A DNA stretch of 64,000 nucleotides. Origin: Herbaspirillum sp. LeCh32-8. GTDB lineage: Bacteria; Pseudomonadota; Gammaproteobacteria; Burkholderiales; Burkholderiaceae_D. The notes below the pieces were generated by a model. The model was given only the letters and a program-made list of their open reading frames with translations, was not told the DNA's origin and ran no database searches. The position numbers and the translations under genes were made by a program. The DNA lies in assembly GCF_017814915.1 (NCBI RefSeq), contig NZ_JAGIPZ010000002.1, positions 217,084 through 281,083 of the forward strand. The letters run 5' to 3'. Of the stretch, positions 36,089 through 44,538 are shown one piece after another. Position 1 is the first letter of the stretch. Each line of letters starts with the position of its first letter.

Positions 36089-36106
36089 AACACGTGTTCA
36101 CGTGTT
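36089..36106. promoter_or_regulatory. 18-bp palindrome upstream of the small membrane gene
   Basis: AACACGTG at 36089-36096 and CACGTGTT at 36099-36106 with a 2-nt spacer: a perfect inverted repeat centred about 45 nt before the start at 36052. The E-box-like CACGTG is used twice. It looks like an operator. Confidence 0.5.
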
Positions 36107-36255
36107 GGTGAATTTTAACCAAGCAAGCGGTTCCAGATCCAGAAGACAAGATCCATACAAATGCATCTGCGACGCAGACAAAAATTAATCATTGCATGGC
36201 TGGCATCAGCTGAGAACTAGGCCGATCCGCAGCAGCAGAGCGTAGCGAAGACAAA

Positions 36256-36288
36256 AAAAGCGGCCCACATCTCTGTGGGCCGCTTTTC
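36256..36288 (-). terminator. Terminator of the tRNA-Thr transcript
   Basis: AAAAGCGGCCCACA arm (36257-36270 region) pairs with TGTGGGCCGCTTTT (36274-36287) over a 4-nt loop; T run on the minus strand. It lies directly 3' of the tRNA. Confidence 0.9.
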
Positions 36289-36295
36289 ATATTTC

Positions 36296-36371
<76 letters not shown>

Positions 36372-36473
36372 GGAAAGTCCGCGATTATAGCGGGTTCTTT
36401 GCCATTCTTCCAGTCGCTCCTGTTTTGATGCCCGGATTGCGGCGGCTGAAATCTCATCCGGCGGTCCGGCGCT

Positions 36474-36980
36474 TCATTTGTCGAGCTTCTTGTCCTCCCG
36501 CTTGGCCTCGGCCATGGCGTCCGGTTCCAACTCTTCCGCGGCACGGTTGCAGTAGATGAAGATGCCCCAGGCGGCCAGCAGTACGCCTGTGCCGGCCAGC
36601 AGGGCGCCGGCGTAGAGCAGTTGCTCGGGTTCTTCGTGTACGGCGCGGAAGGTGGCGACCAGGCCTTCGATGGCGAGTGCGACGATCACGACCACGAAGA
36701 AGCGCGACAGGAAGCGGCGTACGCGGGTGGGGGCGCTGATGTTGGCGTCGCGCACGACTTCTTCTTCGGTGATGGTCTCCGCGATCTGGAAGGCGACCAC
36801 GGCGGCGGCGAGGATACCGACGGCCTCGATCAGCGCCTGGGCTTGCTGCAGATCCAGGCCGTCCATCATCGCAAGCACGCCCATGCGGGCGGCGATGACG
36901 ATCAGGGCGATGGCGGCCAGCGCGAACAGGAAGGCGATGGCGCTGTGCACGGCCCCGAACAGGGTCATCATTTTTTTCAT
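36474..36980 (-). CDS. Conserved membrane protein, unknown function
   Basis: 168 residues with four hydrophobic segments: residues ~9-30, 50-68, 92-112 and 122-145, a KKMMTLFGAVHSA start and a hydrophilic, charged end (EELEPDAMAEAKREDKKLDK). It resembles a conserved hypothetical membrane-protein family of Burkholderiales in which VRRFLSRFFVVVIVALAIE is the conserved block. Location inner membrane; no function assignable. It lies upstream of the tRNA-Thr on the same strand. The ribosome site is a run of purines, GGGGAAA. Confidence 0.7.
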   Translation of the reverse strand: MKKMMTLFGAVHSAIAFLFALAAIALIVIAARMGVLAMMDGLDLQQAQALIEAVGILAAAVVAFQIAETITEEEVVRDANISAPTRVRRFLSRFFVVVIVALAIEGLVATFRAVHEEPEQLLYAGALLAGTGVLLAAWGIFIYCNRAAEELEPDAMAEAKREDKKLDK

Positions 36981-37130
36981 TTATTTCCCCTTTTGTCTGT
37001 TGGTTTGGCAGTTGGACTGGTGCGGCGGGGAAAGGTTGTGCACCGCAGTTGTGCCTTGACCGGGATCGGCGCATGATGCGAATTGCCGTGCGGCATCAGA
37101 ATTTCGCGCGGACTTCGCTGTCTATCGATC

Positions 37131-37159
37131 TTGAACTCTAATAATGTTGACTGTCTATT
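37131..37159 (+). promoter_or_regulatory. Candidate promoter of the 37.2-kb small-protein gene
   Basis: TTGAAC at 37131-37136 and TCTATT at 37154-37159 with a 17-nt spacer, in an AT-rich patch about 75 nt before the start at 37236. Confidence 0.4.
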
Positions 37160-37235
37160 AATCAATGCACTAATGGATAGTTCGTCAATGCGTGGCGCCC
37201 ACGAAGTGCCGCGTGCAGCAGAGCAAGGAGCAGAC

Positions 37236-37496
37236 ATGCCGCATACCGGAGAAAAATTCAGGAGCTTTTCGGCCGACTACACCCGCGAGGTCGGCGGCGA
37301 GCAGTATTCCTACGTCGCCCGCTTCACCTTGGGCGACACGATCAGCTGGAACGCCGACGTCAGCCGTGGCGACGTCATCAAGGGCCATCTGTCGGGCAGT
37401 TTCGACCGCGACGGCTTCGGCGAGCCGGAGGTGGTGGGGGCGTTGAAGGTGCTGATCGAGGAAGAGATCGAGACGCTGAACGGCATCGACGAGTAG
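37236..37496 (+). CDS. Small protein, paralogue of the protein at 29.5 kb
   Basis: 86 residues, acidic, no signal peptide. The core GGEQYSYVARFTLGDTISWNA aligns without gaps with the Y-x-Y-x-A ... W-x-A core of the 98-residue protein at 29498-29794, and both then have G-x-L and a C-terminal helix (here EVVGALKVLIEEEIETLNG). The pattern alternates polar and hydrophobic residues, as in a beta sheet plus helix. AAGGAGCAGAC precedes the ATG at 37236; the longer frame to 37083 is unlikely. Unknown function; the 77-residue gene follows 46 nt later, so co-transcription is likely. Confidence 0.72.
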   Translation: MPHTGEKFRSFSADYTREVGGEQYSYVARFTLGDTISWNADVSRGDVIKGHLSGSFDRDGFGEPEVVGALKVLIEEEIETLNGIDE

Positions 37497-37542
37497 GCTC
37501 CGGCACGCAGGAGCTGATCAGCAAGTCCACCGGGAGGAGGTC

Positions 37543-37776
37543 GTGAGCAAGAAGAAGATCACCGAGGACGAGTACATCCACGAGATGAACCGGCGCCTGC
37601 GCGCGCACCCGGATTACATCGGCGGCATGGAATTTCTGCCGCACCCGCCGGGATCGGTGGGGGAGAGCATTCTGGGCATCGCTTGGGCAGGCATCGTGTT
37701 CCATCAGGCTTACCGCGAGGTGCTGGAGTCGATGGAGCATGACTTCGAGCTGGAGCATATCCGCCGTCGCTTTTGA
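37543..37776 (+). CDS. Hypothetical 77-residue protein
   Basis: A GTG start with GGAGGAGG 4-8 nt ahead. The product starts with charged residues (MSKKKITEDEYIHEMNRRLRAHP), has a mid segment GESILGIAWAGIVFHQAYREVL of modest hydrophobicity and a charged end (LEHIRRRF). No membrane helix is certain. I do not recognise the family. It lies downstream of the 86-residue gene and before the Rho_N-type gene. Confidence 0.62.
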   Translation: MSKKKITEDEYIHEMNRRLRAHPDYIGGMEFLPHPPGSVGESILGIAWAGIVFHQAYREVLESMEHDFELEHIRRRF

Positions 37777-37913
37777 GGCGAGCATGCTTGTAGGCGTTTG
37801 CCTGGGTTGCCGGTCGGCATTTCCTACAGCAGGATCAGCCGACGGCGGATGGTGAGCGCATGCCGGCGCTTCTAAGATGATGTGACCGTCATCGGAGAAG
37901 CAGGGAGGTCGTC

Positions 37914-38243
37914 ATGCCCCAGACCGCATGGAGCAACAAGCGCGAGCGCCAGTACGAGCACATCAAGTCCGGCGCGCTCAAGCGCGGAACCAGCGAGAAG
38001 CGCGCCGAAGAGATTGCCGCGCGCACCGTCAACAAGGAGCGCGCCCAGCACGGCGAGGCGCGCAAATCCACCAAGAGCCTGACTCAGGATATGTCGCCGT
38101 CGCGCCGCGGCGGTTTGCGCTCGCACAAGGGTTCGGGCGGCCGCACTTACCAGCAGCTCTACGCTGAGGCTGCATTCCGCAATATCAAGGGACGTTCCAG
38201 CATGAGCAAGGCCGAGCTGGAGAAGGCGCTGGCGCGGCACTGA
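37914..38243 (+). CDS. Small basic protein with C-terminal Rho_N/SAP-like helix pair (plasmid-stabilisation-type annotation)
   Basis: 109 residues, very basic. WSNKRERQYEHIKSGALKRG, then EEIAARTVNKERAQHGEARK, then a Ser/Arg/Gly stretch (SRRGGLRSHKGSGGRT) and a C-terminal QLYAEAAFRNIKGRSSMSKAEL, which fits a Rho N-terminal/SAP-like helix-extended-loop-helix. Close relatives in proteobacteria are often annotated as plasmid stabilisation or Rho-termination-factor-like proteins, without demonstrated function. Nucleic-acid binding is likely. GGGAGGTC precedes ATG 37914. Confidence 0.75.
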   Translation: MPQTAWSNKRERQYEHIKSGALKRGTSEKRAEEIAARTVNKERAQHGEARKSTKSLTQDMSPSRRGGLRSHKGSGGRTYQQLYAEAAFRNIKGRSSMSKAELEKALARH

Positions 38244-38306
38244 GGCGGCACTGACACAGCCCTGCCGAAAAAGCACGAAGGCAGGCATCGCATGCGCTGC
38301 TGCGGC

Positions 38307-38340
38307 GAAGAGCGTCCGGCTGGCTGGAGCGCTCTTCTTT
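38307..38340 (+). terminator. Candidate terminator after the Rho_N-type gene
   Basis: GAAGAGCGTCC at 38307-38317 pairs with GGAGCGCTCTTC at 38326-38337 with one bulge, then TTTG. It lies about 65 nt after the stop. Confidence 0.5.
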
Positions 38341-38505
38341 GCTTTGCCGGGTTGCGGTCTGCTGCCTGGGGCAGCAGCGTGCTGTTGACGTTGGCTGTCG
38401 TTGTCCATCTTTGCAGTGCGGCGTGCGCTGACGTCGTTCCTACACCACTGATTGTTCCGCCCACGTACTGCGCCATATCACCCTCGTCGTCACGCCGCAT
38501 CCTTA

Positions 38506-38976
38506 CTACTTGGCCGCGATGCATTCCATCTCAACCCGTGCGCCCAAGGCCAGGCCGTTGGCGCCGAGTGCGCTGCGCGCCGGATACGGCTTGCTGAAAA
38601 ACGTCTTGTAGATTTCGTTGAACATCGGCCATTCGGACATATCCGCCAGTAATGCCGTGCATTTCACCACGTCGCTCATGCGGTAGCCGTTTGCAGCGAG
38701 TGTGCCTTGAATGTTCGACAAAGTCTGGCGAGCTTCGGCCTGCATGCCGCCGGGCGCCAGTTTGCCGGTGCTGCCGACGGTTCCTAGTTCCCCCGACAGG
38801 TAGAGGGTGCCGCCTACCCGTACTGCCTTGGAAAAGGGGTACGGAGCTGCGCCGGCGGGGTTGAAGAATTCGATCCTTTCCGAGGGCGCTGCCGGCTTTG
38901 CCAGATGAACTTCTTCAGCGCAGGCAATGCTGAACGGCAGCATGCCGGCGCAGATGCCGAGTACGATGTTTCGCAT
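38506..38976 (-). CDS. Exported RidA-family protein
   Basis: 156 residues. Unlike cytoplasmic RidA (~130) it opens with a signal peptide, MRNIVLGICAGMLPFSIACA. The mature domain has the RidA/YjgF fold: PFSKAVRVGGTLYLSGELG, then TLSNIQGTLAANGYRMSDVVKCTAL, and the end RSALGANGLALGARVEMECIAA; the typical active-site Arg and Glu (R ... E-C) at the C-terminal strand are retained. RidA proteins hydrolyse reactive enamines or imines; a periplasmic one could act on imino products there. The ATG at 38976 is chosen over an upstream TTG. It ends the M20-porin-RidA run (43-nt gap to porin). Confidence 0.83.
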   Translation of the reverse strand: MRNIVLGICAGMLPFSIACAEEVHLAKPAAPSERIEFFNPAGAAPYPFSKAVRVGGTLYLSGELGTVGSTGKLAPGGMQAEARQTLSNIQGTLAANGYRMSDVVKCTALLADMSEWPMFNEIYKTFFSKPYPARSALGANGLALGARVEMECIAAK

Positions 38977-39019
38977 ATTGTTTTCTTTGGTCAATGAGGG
39001 TAGTAGGGAAGAAGCGGTA

Positions 39020-40156
39020 TCAAAAGGTATGTAACACGGCCATGCGCAAGTCAGACTGTTTGTTGCTGCTGGAAGGCGCGAACACGCCGCCGATCACGGC
39101 CTTGGTGCCGGATGAGGCGCGCAGGTAGTCTCCCGATAAATAGAGCGTGGTTCTTTTCGAGAGCGCGTAGCTCAGTTGCAGGCTCAACTGATTCCAACGA
39201 GTAGATTCAGCGCGCGTGTGCTGATAGCTTGCGGCGAGCGTGGTGCGTTCGGTCAGCTGATGGATGTCGCTGACTTCATAGACGCGCACGTGCGAGCTGC
39301 GGCCGTATCCGTCGAAGCGCGTATCGATGGTATCGGCGGCCAGGGTGAATTTTCCAAAGTTATAGGAGCCGCCCAGGCCCCATGTGTCCTGCCTGTCGAC
39401 CCGGAAGGGATTGGCCGGGGAGTAGCGGCTGACGACCTGGCCGGTGGCCGGGTCGGCCGAGACAAGCGACTGTCCCAGGAAGGACGACATGCCGGTCGAA
39501 CGATATGGATTGGAGATCGCGCCCACCGGGCGTTCATGCCGACTATAGCCAACGCCGATGCTGGCAGATCCTTGTTCGTACTGCGCGCCGACGTTCCAGC
39601 CTTTGTCGCGCTGCGCGGTGCCGCTGCCGAATCCGTAGGTGGCGCCGTAGCGGAATCCATTCATGCTCGGGCTCTGGTATTTCAATGAATGCCGCAGCCG
39701 GTCGCCGCTCACGTTGTCATAACTGCCCTGGTGGAAGGCGTAGCCGCTGGCGCACAGGCCGGTGTACCAGACCAGGAAGTCGGTGAGCGAGCTGTACTGG
39801 TTGCCCAGGGTGAGCGTGCCCCAGTCATTGCGCAAGCCGATATACGATTGACGTCCGAACAGGGCGCCCCCCTGCAAGGCCCGTCCGTCGCCGAGGGAGA
39901 AGCTGTTCTCCAGCACGAACAACGCCTGGGTGCCGCCGCCCAGGTCTTCCTCTCCCTTGAAGCCGATGCGATTTGCGCCATACACGCCATCGTCAAGCCG
40001 GTAGTTGCGTCCCCCCGCTTCGTTGCTGACAGTGGTGACGCCGGCATCCAGTCGTCCGTAGATGGAGACCTTGGTGTTGGAGATGTTTTCTGCTTGTGCT
40101 TGAAACACCGGCATTGACGTTGCCAAGGCGGCAATTGCCATTCCGATTTTTTTCAT
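39020..40156 (-). CDS. Outer-membrane trimeric porin (Gram-negative porin, Burkholderiales type)
   Basis: 378 residues. Signal peptide MKKIGMAIAALATSMPVFQAQAE; mature VSIYGRLDAGVTTVSN, the characteristic opening of this porin family, with repeated beta-strand pattern (YGATYGFGSG, YNFGKFTLAADTID, LQLSYALSKRTTLYLSGDYLR) and C-terminal Phe needed for outer-membrane insertion. It forms a general diffusion channel; linkage to the amidohydrolase suggests it admits that enzyme's substrate. AAGGAAT precedes the ATG. There is a perfect inverted repeat in the intercistronic gap upstream. Confidence 0.92.
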   Translation of the reverse strand: MKKIGMAIAALATSMPVFQAQAENISNTKVSIYGRLDAGVTTVSNEAGGRNYRLDDGVYGANRIGFKGEEDLGGGTQALFVLENSFSLGDGRALQGGALFGRQSYIGLRNDWGTLTLGNQYSSLTDFLVWYTGLCASGYAFHQGSYDNVSGDRLRHSLKYQSPSMNGFRYGATYGFGSGTAQRDKGWNVGAQYEQGSASIGVGYSRHERPVGAISNPYRSTGMSSFLGQSLVSADPATGQVVSRYSPANPFRVDRQDTWGLGGSYNFGKFTLAADTIDTRFDGYGRSSHVRVYEVSDIHQLTERTTLAASYQHTRAESTRWNQLSLQLSYALSKRTTLYLSGDYLRASSGTKAVIGGVFAPSSSNKQSDLRMAVLHTF

Positions 40157-40219
40157 GTCGATCGATTCCTTGTGAGAAAAGCGCCCGCATGACGCCCGTT
40201 TTGGGCAAAGGCGTGCCGG

Positions 40220-40250
40220 CGGATGGTCCGCTGGTTATGCGGACCATCCG
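40220..40250. repeat. Perfect 11-bp inverted repeat between amidohydrolase and porin genes
   Basis: CGGATGGTCCG at 40220-40230 and CGGACCATCCG at 40240-40250, loop of 9 nt. It lies in the gap of ~155 nt between the M20 stop and the porin start. There is no T run, so it is more likely an RNA stabiliser, attenuator or operator than a terminator. Confidence 0.7.
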
Positions 40251-40312
40251 TTATCCCGATTGCGGGTGGAGCGGGTGGGGGAGTGAGCTGTCCGTCGCTG
40301 GACGGCGGTGGT

Positions 40313-41641
40313 TTATTTTTTCAACAATGTGGTCAGCATGCTGCTCTCGGCAGCGATGGCGACCTGCAACGCCGTTTGGTAGAAGGGGATGAACAGCGGG
40401 GAGTGGGGGCCGGGAAGCGGCTCGCCCTTTTCCTTCGCGACGGCAAGCGCCTTGGGATCGGCCGCGCCGACGATGAGCATGGCCGAGGGCACGCCGGCTT
40501 GGGCGTAATACTGGGAGAAATCCTCCGACGGTGTCTTCGGTCGCACTTCGACGACGTTCTGGCTGCCAAGCGTGACACGCAGCGCGTCGGTTACCCGCGT
40601 CACCAGGGCTGGATCGTTGTAGACCGAAATGGCGCCCGGCTGCACTTCCACTTTCGGCATCGCCGGTGCATTCATCGCCATGGCTTCGCCCCTGGCCTGG
40701 CGTTCGATGGCCGCCATCACGCGCTTGCGCACGGCGGGATCAAACGTGCGTACGGACAACTGCAGCTTGACCTCATCGGGAATGATGTTGGCGCGGGTGC
40801 CGCCGTGGATGCTGCCGATGGTCACGATCGTCGGATCCATGGGATCGATCTCGCGTGAAACGATGGTCTGCAGGCCGGCCACGATGCGTGCCGCCAGGAC
40901 GATCGGGTCGACCGTGTTCTGGGGCATCGCGCCATGGCCGCCGCGGCCGTACACGGAGATCTCGACCACATCCGAGGCCGCCATGAAGTAACCCGCGCGG
41001 TAGCCGATCTGCCCTGCCGGCAGATCGGAGTCGTCATGCATGGCCAGCGCATAGTCAGGCTTGGGGAAGCGCTCGAAGAGGCCGTCCTTGAGCATGGCAT
41101 TGGCGCCGCCCACCAGCTCTTCGGCGGGTTGACCCACCAGCATCAGCGTGCCGCGCCATTTGTCCCGATTTTCCGCCATCAGGCGCGCCGTGCCGTACCA
41201 GGCAGCCATATGGAAATCGTGGCCGCAGGCGTGCATCGCCGGTACTTCCTGGCCGGAGGCGTTCTTGGTTCGCACCTTGCTGGCGAAGGACACGCCGGTC
41301 TTTTCCAGCACCGGCAGCGCGTCGAGATCGGTGCGCAGCATGATCGTCGGGCCGTCGCCGTTCTTCATCAGCGCCACCAGGCCGGTGACGCCGACGCCGG
41401 TCGTCACCTCATAACCCAGCTTGCGCATCATGTGCGCCAGTTTCTCGCTGGTGCGCCACTCTTCGAAGCCGAGCTCCGGATGCTGATGCAAGTCGCGATA
41501 CAGCGCTTCCACTTCCGGGTACATGGCGGTGATCTGGGGGGATACGGCGGGCGCGCCGGCCGACGGCGGCTGCGCCGAGGCGGTAGCGACAAGGCACAGC
41601 AGGCCCAGACAGGCGGACATCCTGAGGATGGGGGCAGGCAT
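40313..41641 (-). CDS. Secreted M20-family amidohydrolase/carboxypeptidase
   Basis: 442 residues. A signal peptide (ILRMSACLGLLCLVATASAQ) precedes an M20D-type body: YRDLHQHPELGFEEWRTS, the metal site MHACGHDFHMAAWYG, the catalytic QPAEELVGGANAM and a lid domain (GRGGHGAMPQNTVDP). Relatives split N-acyl or aromatic amides and hippurate-like compounds; this copy would act in the periplasm or outside. AAGGAGTTTTC precedes the ATG. It is first in the unit M20-porin-RidA, which could import and degrade one amide compound. Confidence 0.9.
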   Translation of the reverse strand: MPAPILRMSACLGLLCLVATASAQPPSAGAPAVSPQITAMYPEVEALYRDLHQHPELGFEEWRTSEKLAHMMRKLGYEVTTGVGVTGLVALMKNGDGPTIMLRTDLDALPVLEKTGVSFASKVRTKNASGQEVPAMHACGHDFHMAAWYGTARLMAENRDKWRGTLMLVGQPAEELVGGANAMLKDGLFERFPKPDYALAMHDDSDLPAGQIGYRAGYFMAASDVVEISVYGRGGHGAMPQNTVDPIVLAARIVAGLQTIVSREIDPMDPTIVTIGSIHGGTRANIIPDEVKLQLSVRTFDPAVRKRVMAAIERQARGEAMAMNAPAMPKVEVQPGAISVYNDPALVTRVTDALRVTLGSQNVVEVRPKTPSEDFSQYYAQAGVPSAMLIVGAADPKALAVAKEKGEPLPGPHSPLFIPFYQTALQVAIAAESSMLTTLLKK

Positions 41642-42101
41642 GAAAACTCCTTAAGCAAATCGTATTGAGGCCGGACACTCAGGCTGGGAACATAGACGGG
41701 CGGGCGGACGAAACGGCAATGCGCAGCAGGGCCGAGGCAGTTGGCGGCGGATATGTCGGGGCGGGTTCGGATCGAGCACGGATGTTAGTTTTTTGATAAC
41801 TATCGATCAAGCCGTAAAACGGCGTTTTCCGCGCTGATGAAGAAGCAGATTTTGTTTTTCGTTGTTTGACGAAGCGGGGCTCATCAATATCGCTCGCGGT
41901 CCTCACTGAGCAGCCAGACCTGCCATGCGATGGAGCCTGATGTCGTGCCGACGGCGCAGTAATGTGTCTGAGTGGCCCGGACATGCACACAGAAGGCGGG
42001 GCGGCATCGGTCCTTGATGGGGCGCGTCGTTTGGGCACAGGCGCGCACTCGGATAGGGGAGAAGAGAAGGGCGGGGGCACATCCCTTGACGGCAAAAAGC
42101 A
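41642..42101. other. 460-base region between the amidohydrolase and livJ units
   Basis: Holds the probable promoter of the amidohydrolase in an AT-rich part (41780-41880) with a short palindrome (AAAACG-g-CGTTTT near 41817-41829). The frames crossing it have no convincing starts, so I see no gene here. Confidence 0.45.
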
Positions 42102-42160
42102 AAAAGCCTTGGCTGGGCCAAGGCTTTTCGGTCATTCGGCGCCCGCGGAGGCGGGCGCTG
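42102..42160 (-). terminator. Terminator of the livJ-type gene, with a second hairpin
   Basis: AAAAGCCTTGGC (42102-42113) pairs with GCCAAGGCTTTT (42117-42128) and has T runs on the minus strand. A second stem GCGCCCGC/GCGGGCGC (42139-42146 and 42151-42158) lies between it and the stop codon. Confidence 0.88.
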
Positions 42161-42175
42161 TTCATGCAAGCAGGA

Positions 42176-43318
42176 TTACTTGGTCACAGCCAGCAGGGTG
42201 CGTTGACCGCCCTTGTAGGTGTACAGGGTCAGCGAACCGTCCTTGATGTCGCCCTTGGCGTCGAAGGCGATCACGCCGGTCACGCCCTTGTGGTTGGCCT
42301 TGGCCAGTTCCGGCAGGTACTTCTTCGGATCAGCCGAGCCGGCCTTGGCCATGGCTTCGGCCACGGTCATGGTGGCGTCGTAGGCGTAGGCGGCGTTATA
42401 GACCACGTCGATGCCAAACTTCTTCTTGTAGGCAGCGCGGAAGTCGTCCATGCCCTTCTTGCCGGCTTCGTCCACGCCACCGGCTTCGGCGCAGACCACC
42501 TGGTCTTCGCCCAAGCCGTCACCGGCCAGGCCCGGCAGGGAACCGGTACAGATGCCGTCGCCGCCCATGAACTTGGCGGTAATGCCCAGCTGTTTCATCT
42601 GGCGCAGCATCGGGCCGCCGACCGCGTCCATGCCGCCGAAGAAGACTACTTCAGGCTTCTTGGACTTGATCGAGGTCAGGATGGCGTTGAAGTCGGTAGC
42701 CTTGTCGTTGGTGAACTGCTTGCCGACGATGGTGCCGCCGGCAGCTTGCGCGCCCTTGGCGAATTCTTCAGCCACACCCTGGCCGTAGGCGGTGCGGTCG
42801 TCGATCACGGCGATCTGCTTGGTGCCCAGTTTCTGCACGGCGTACTTGCCCAGGGCTGCGCCCAGCTGCGCATCGTTGGCCACCACGCGGAAGGCGGTCT
42901 TGAAGCCTTGCTGGGTGTACTTGGGATTGGTTGCCGACGGCGACACTTGCGGGATGCCGGCGTCGCTGTAGATCTTGGAGGCCGGGATGGTGGTGCCCGA
43001 ATTCAGGTGGCCGATCACGGCGGAAACCTTCTGGTCGACCAGCTTGGTGGCCACGGCGGTGGCTTGCTTCGGATCGGAGGCGTCATCTTCGCCGGCCAGT
43101 TCGAACTTGACCTTCTTGCCGCCGATGGTGAAACCCTTGGCGTTCAATTCGTCCACGGCCATGCGGGCGCCGTTTTCGTTGTCCTTGCCCATGTGGGCAT
43201 TGGGGCCGGAGAGCGGTCCGACGTGTGCGATCTTGACGACTTCCTGGGAGTAGGCTGCACCTGCGAAAGCCAAGCCGATTGCTGCGGTCAACGGAATGAT
43301 TGCGCTCTTGAGTTTCAT
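42176..43318 (-). CDS. livJ: Branched-chain amino acid ABC transporter substrate-binding protein
   Basis: 380 residues. Signal peptide SAIIPLTAAIGLAFAGAAYS; mature VVKIAHVGPLSGPNAHMGKD, the LivJ/LivK opening with the ligand-loop serines, then GVIGHLNSGTTIPAS and SPSATNPKYTQQG, where Leu/Ile/Val would sit. It delivers leucine, isoleucine, valine or similar to an ABC permease. AGAGGAAT precedes ATG 43318. It has no permease in the window and is divergent from an Lrp-type regulator, which probably controls it in response to leucine. Confidence 0.93.
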   Translation of the reverse strand: MKLKSAIIPLTAAIGLAFAGAAYSQEVVKIAHVGPLSGPNAHMGKDNENGARMAVDELNAKGFTIGGKKVKFELAGEDDASDPKQATAVATKLVDQKVSAVIGHLNSGTTIPASKIYSDAGIPQVSPSATNPKYTQQGFKTAFRVVANDAQLGAALGKYAVQKLGTKQIAVIDDRTAYGQGVAEEFAKGAQAAGGTIVGKQFTNDKATDFNAILTSIKSKKPEVVFFGGMDAVGGPMLRQMKQLGITAKFMGGDGICTGSLPGLAGDGLGEDQVVCAEAGGVDEAGKKGMDDFRAAYKKKFGIDVVYNAAYAYDATMTVAEAMAKAGSADPKKYLPELAKANHKGVTGVIAFDAKGDIKDGSLTLYTYKGGQRTLLAVTK

Positions 43319-43533
43319 AAAATTCCTCTGTAGATTGAATTGACTACTTTTAAGTTTTATTTCTTTTGTCTCTCGTTCCAAGCTTTATTCAGATCCTGGG
43401 GTGGCAGGCATGGCGCACTGCTTTTGCCTTTGCCGCCGACTTTCTGAATAATGCAGACGGTACAACATAAGAATCGGCTTCGCCAAGTTTTTTTTACCGG
43501 CTCGCCTAAAAATTTCCATACCCAATTTGCCCC
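43319..43533. promoter_or_regulatory. Divergent control region livJ / Lrp
   Basis: 215 bases between the two start codons hold both promoters. Lrp-type binding sites are expected but I see no strict repeat. Confidence 0.45.
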
Positions 43534-44046
43534 ATGCCCGCCAAACATCACACGCTCGACAAGGTTGATCGCAAGCTGCTCAACATGCTGCAGAAAGACA
43601 ATCAAATCTCGACTCGCGTGCTGGCCGAAAAACTGCACATCTCCCAGCCCACCTGCCTGCGCCGTATCCGCGAACTGCGCGAGGCCGGGATCATCAGCGC
43701 CGAGGTGGCGATGGTCGATCCCTTTGCGCTGGGTTACGGCATGCTGGCGTTCCTGGAGATCTCGCTGAACAACCAGTCGGACCAGCATATGCAGGACTTC
43801 GAGCAACGCATGTCCAAGGAGGCCGAGGTCATGCAGTGCTACTTTGTCTCCGGCGAGTACGACTACTTCCTGGCGGTGCACGTCATCGATATGGACGCCT
43901 ATTACCAGTTCGTGCGGCGGGTCATTTCCGGTTCGGGCAACGTGCGGCATTTCCAGTCGCGCTTCCCGATGAAGCGCGCCAAGTTCACCACCCGTATCGC
44001 CTTCGACGAAAAGGCTGCCGAAGTCCTGGTGCGCGTGCCGGGCTGA
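43534..44046 (+). CDS. Lrp/AsnC-family transcriptional regulator
   Basis: 170 residues. N-terminal winged helix: TLDKVDRKLLNMLQKDNQIS, then TRVLAEKLHISQPTCLRRIRELREAGII; C-terminal RAM domain with VMQCYFVSGEYDYFLAVHVIDM and a serine/glycine ligand loop. It is an octamer-forming amino-acid sensor. Being divergent from livJ it is the likely local regulator of branched-chain amino acid uptake. The start is the ATG at 43534; no strong ribosome site. Confidence 0.93.
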   Translation: MPAKHHTLDKVDRKLLNMLQKDNQISTRVLAEKLHISQPTCLRRIRELREAGIISAEVAMVDPFALGYGMLAFLEISLNNQSDQHMQDFEQRMSKEAEVMQCYFVSGEYDYFLAVHVIDMDAYYQFVRRVISGSGNVRHFQSRFPMKRAKFTTRIAFDEKAAEVLVRVPG

Positions 44047-44538
44047 ACTGCCTGCCGTCGTGGCCGGCGGGCAGGATCCCGGCACGCGCGGCTTCCATTT
44101 AGCAGTTTTCGTGCCTGCCTTCGCGGCCCAACAGGTCAACTGGTCACACCAATTAGCGCGACGGGGCCGCACCGGGTAAGCCGCCGACGCGCGGGGATCG
44201 CTGTGCCCTGCCGCTGCAAGCGGGGATTGCGCATTGCGGCCGGCTTGCCTCCTGTGTTATTTTCGGAAACATCCGATGACCGGCCGGCCGATTGTTCCGA
44301 CTTGTTTTGCCGACTTGTCATTGCGGCCACACCGGCCGCGGGCATCAGGACGCACCAAGAGCGGACGCAGATCAGCACAAGCGCCGGCCAGCCGGCATCA
44401 GCCAAAATCCCGATCATCCACCCAGGCGGCGTAGAGCCGCTGCGGCGTTGCGCACCCCGTGGTGCAGCGGCGCTGCAAAATGGCGCACGTTCGGACCATC
44501 ACAACTCAGTATCCCGACCAGAAAGGAACCCCCGCACG
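44047..44538. other. 492-base gap upstream of the Kef-type antiporter
   Basis: A frame open from 44203 continues in frame into the antiporter, but its codons give a non-membrane, Arg/Pro-rich sequence with no family likeness. I regard the segment as a long leader or promoter region without a gene. Confidence 0.45.

Noticed and set aside
38292-38597. 101-codon + frame between the Rho_N-type gene and ridA
   Set aside because: It has a hydrophobic stretch by chance, overlaps the 3' end of the convergent RidA gene and a candidate terminator, and has no ribosome site.
44203-44538. N-terminal extension of the antiporter from 44203
   Set aside because: The extra 112 residues are Arg/Pro/Ala-rich and not membrane-like; the family starts at MHEVELFIQDM and a purine-rich ribosome site precedes 44539.
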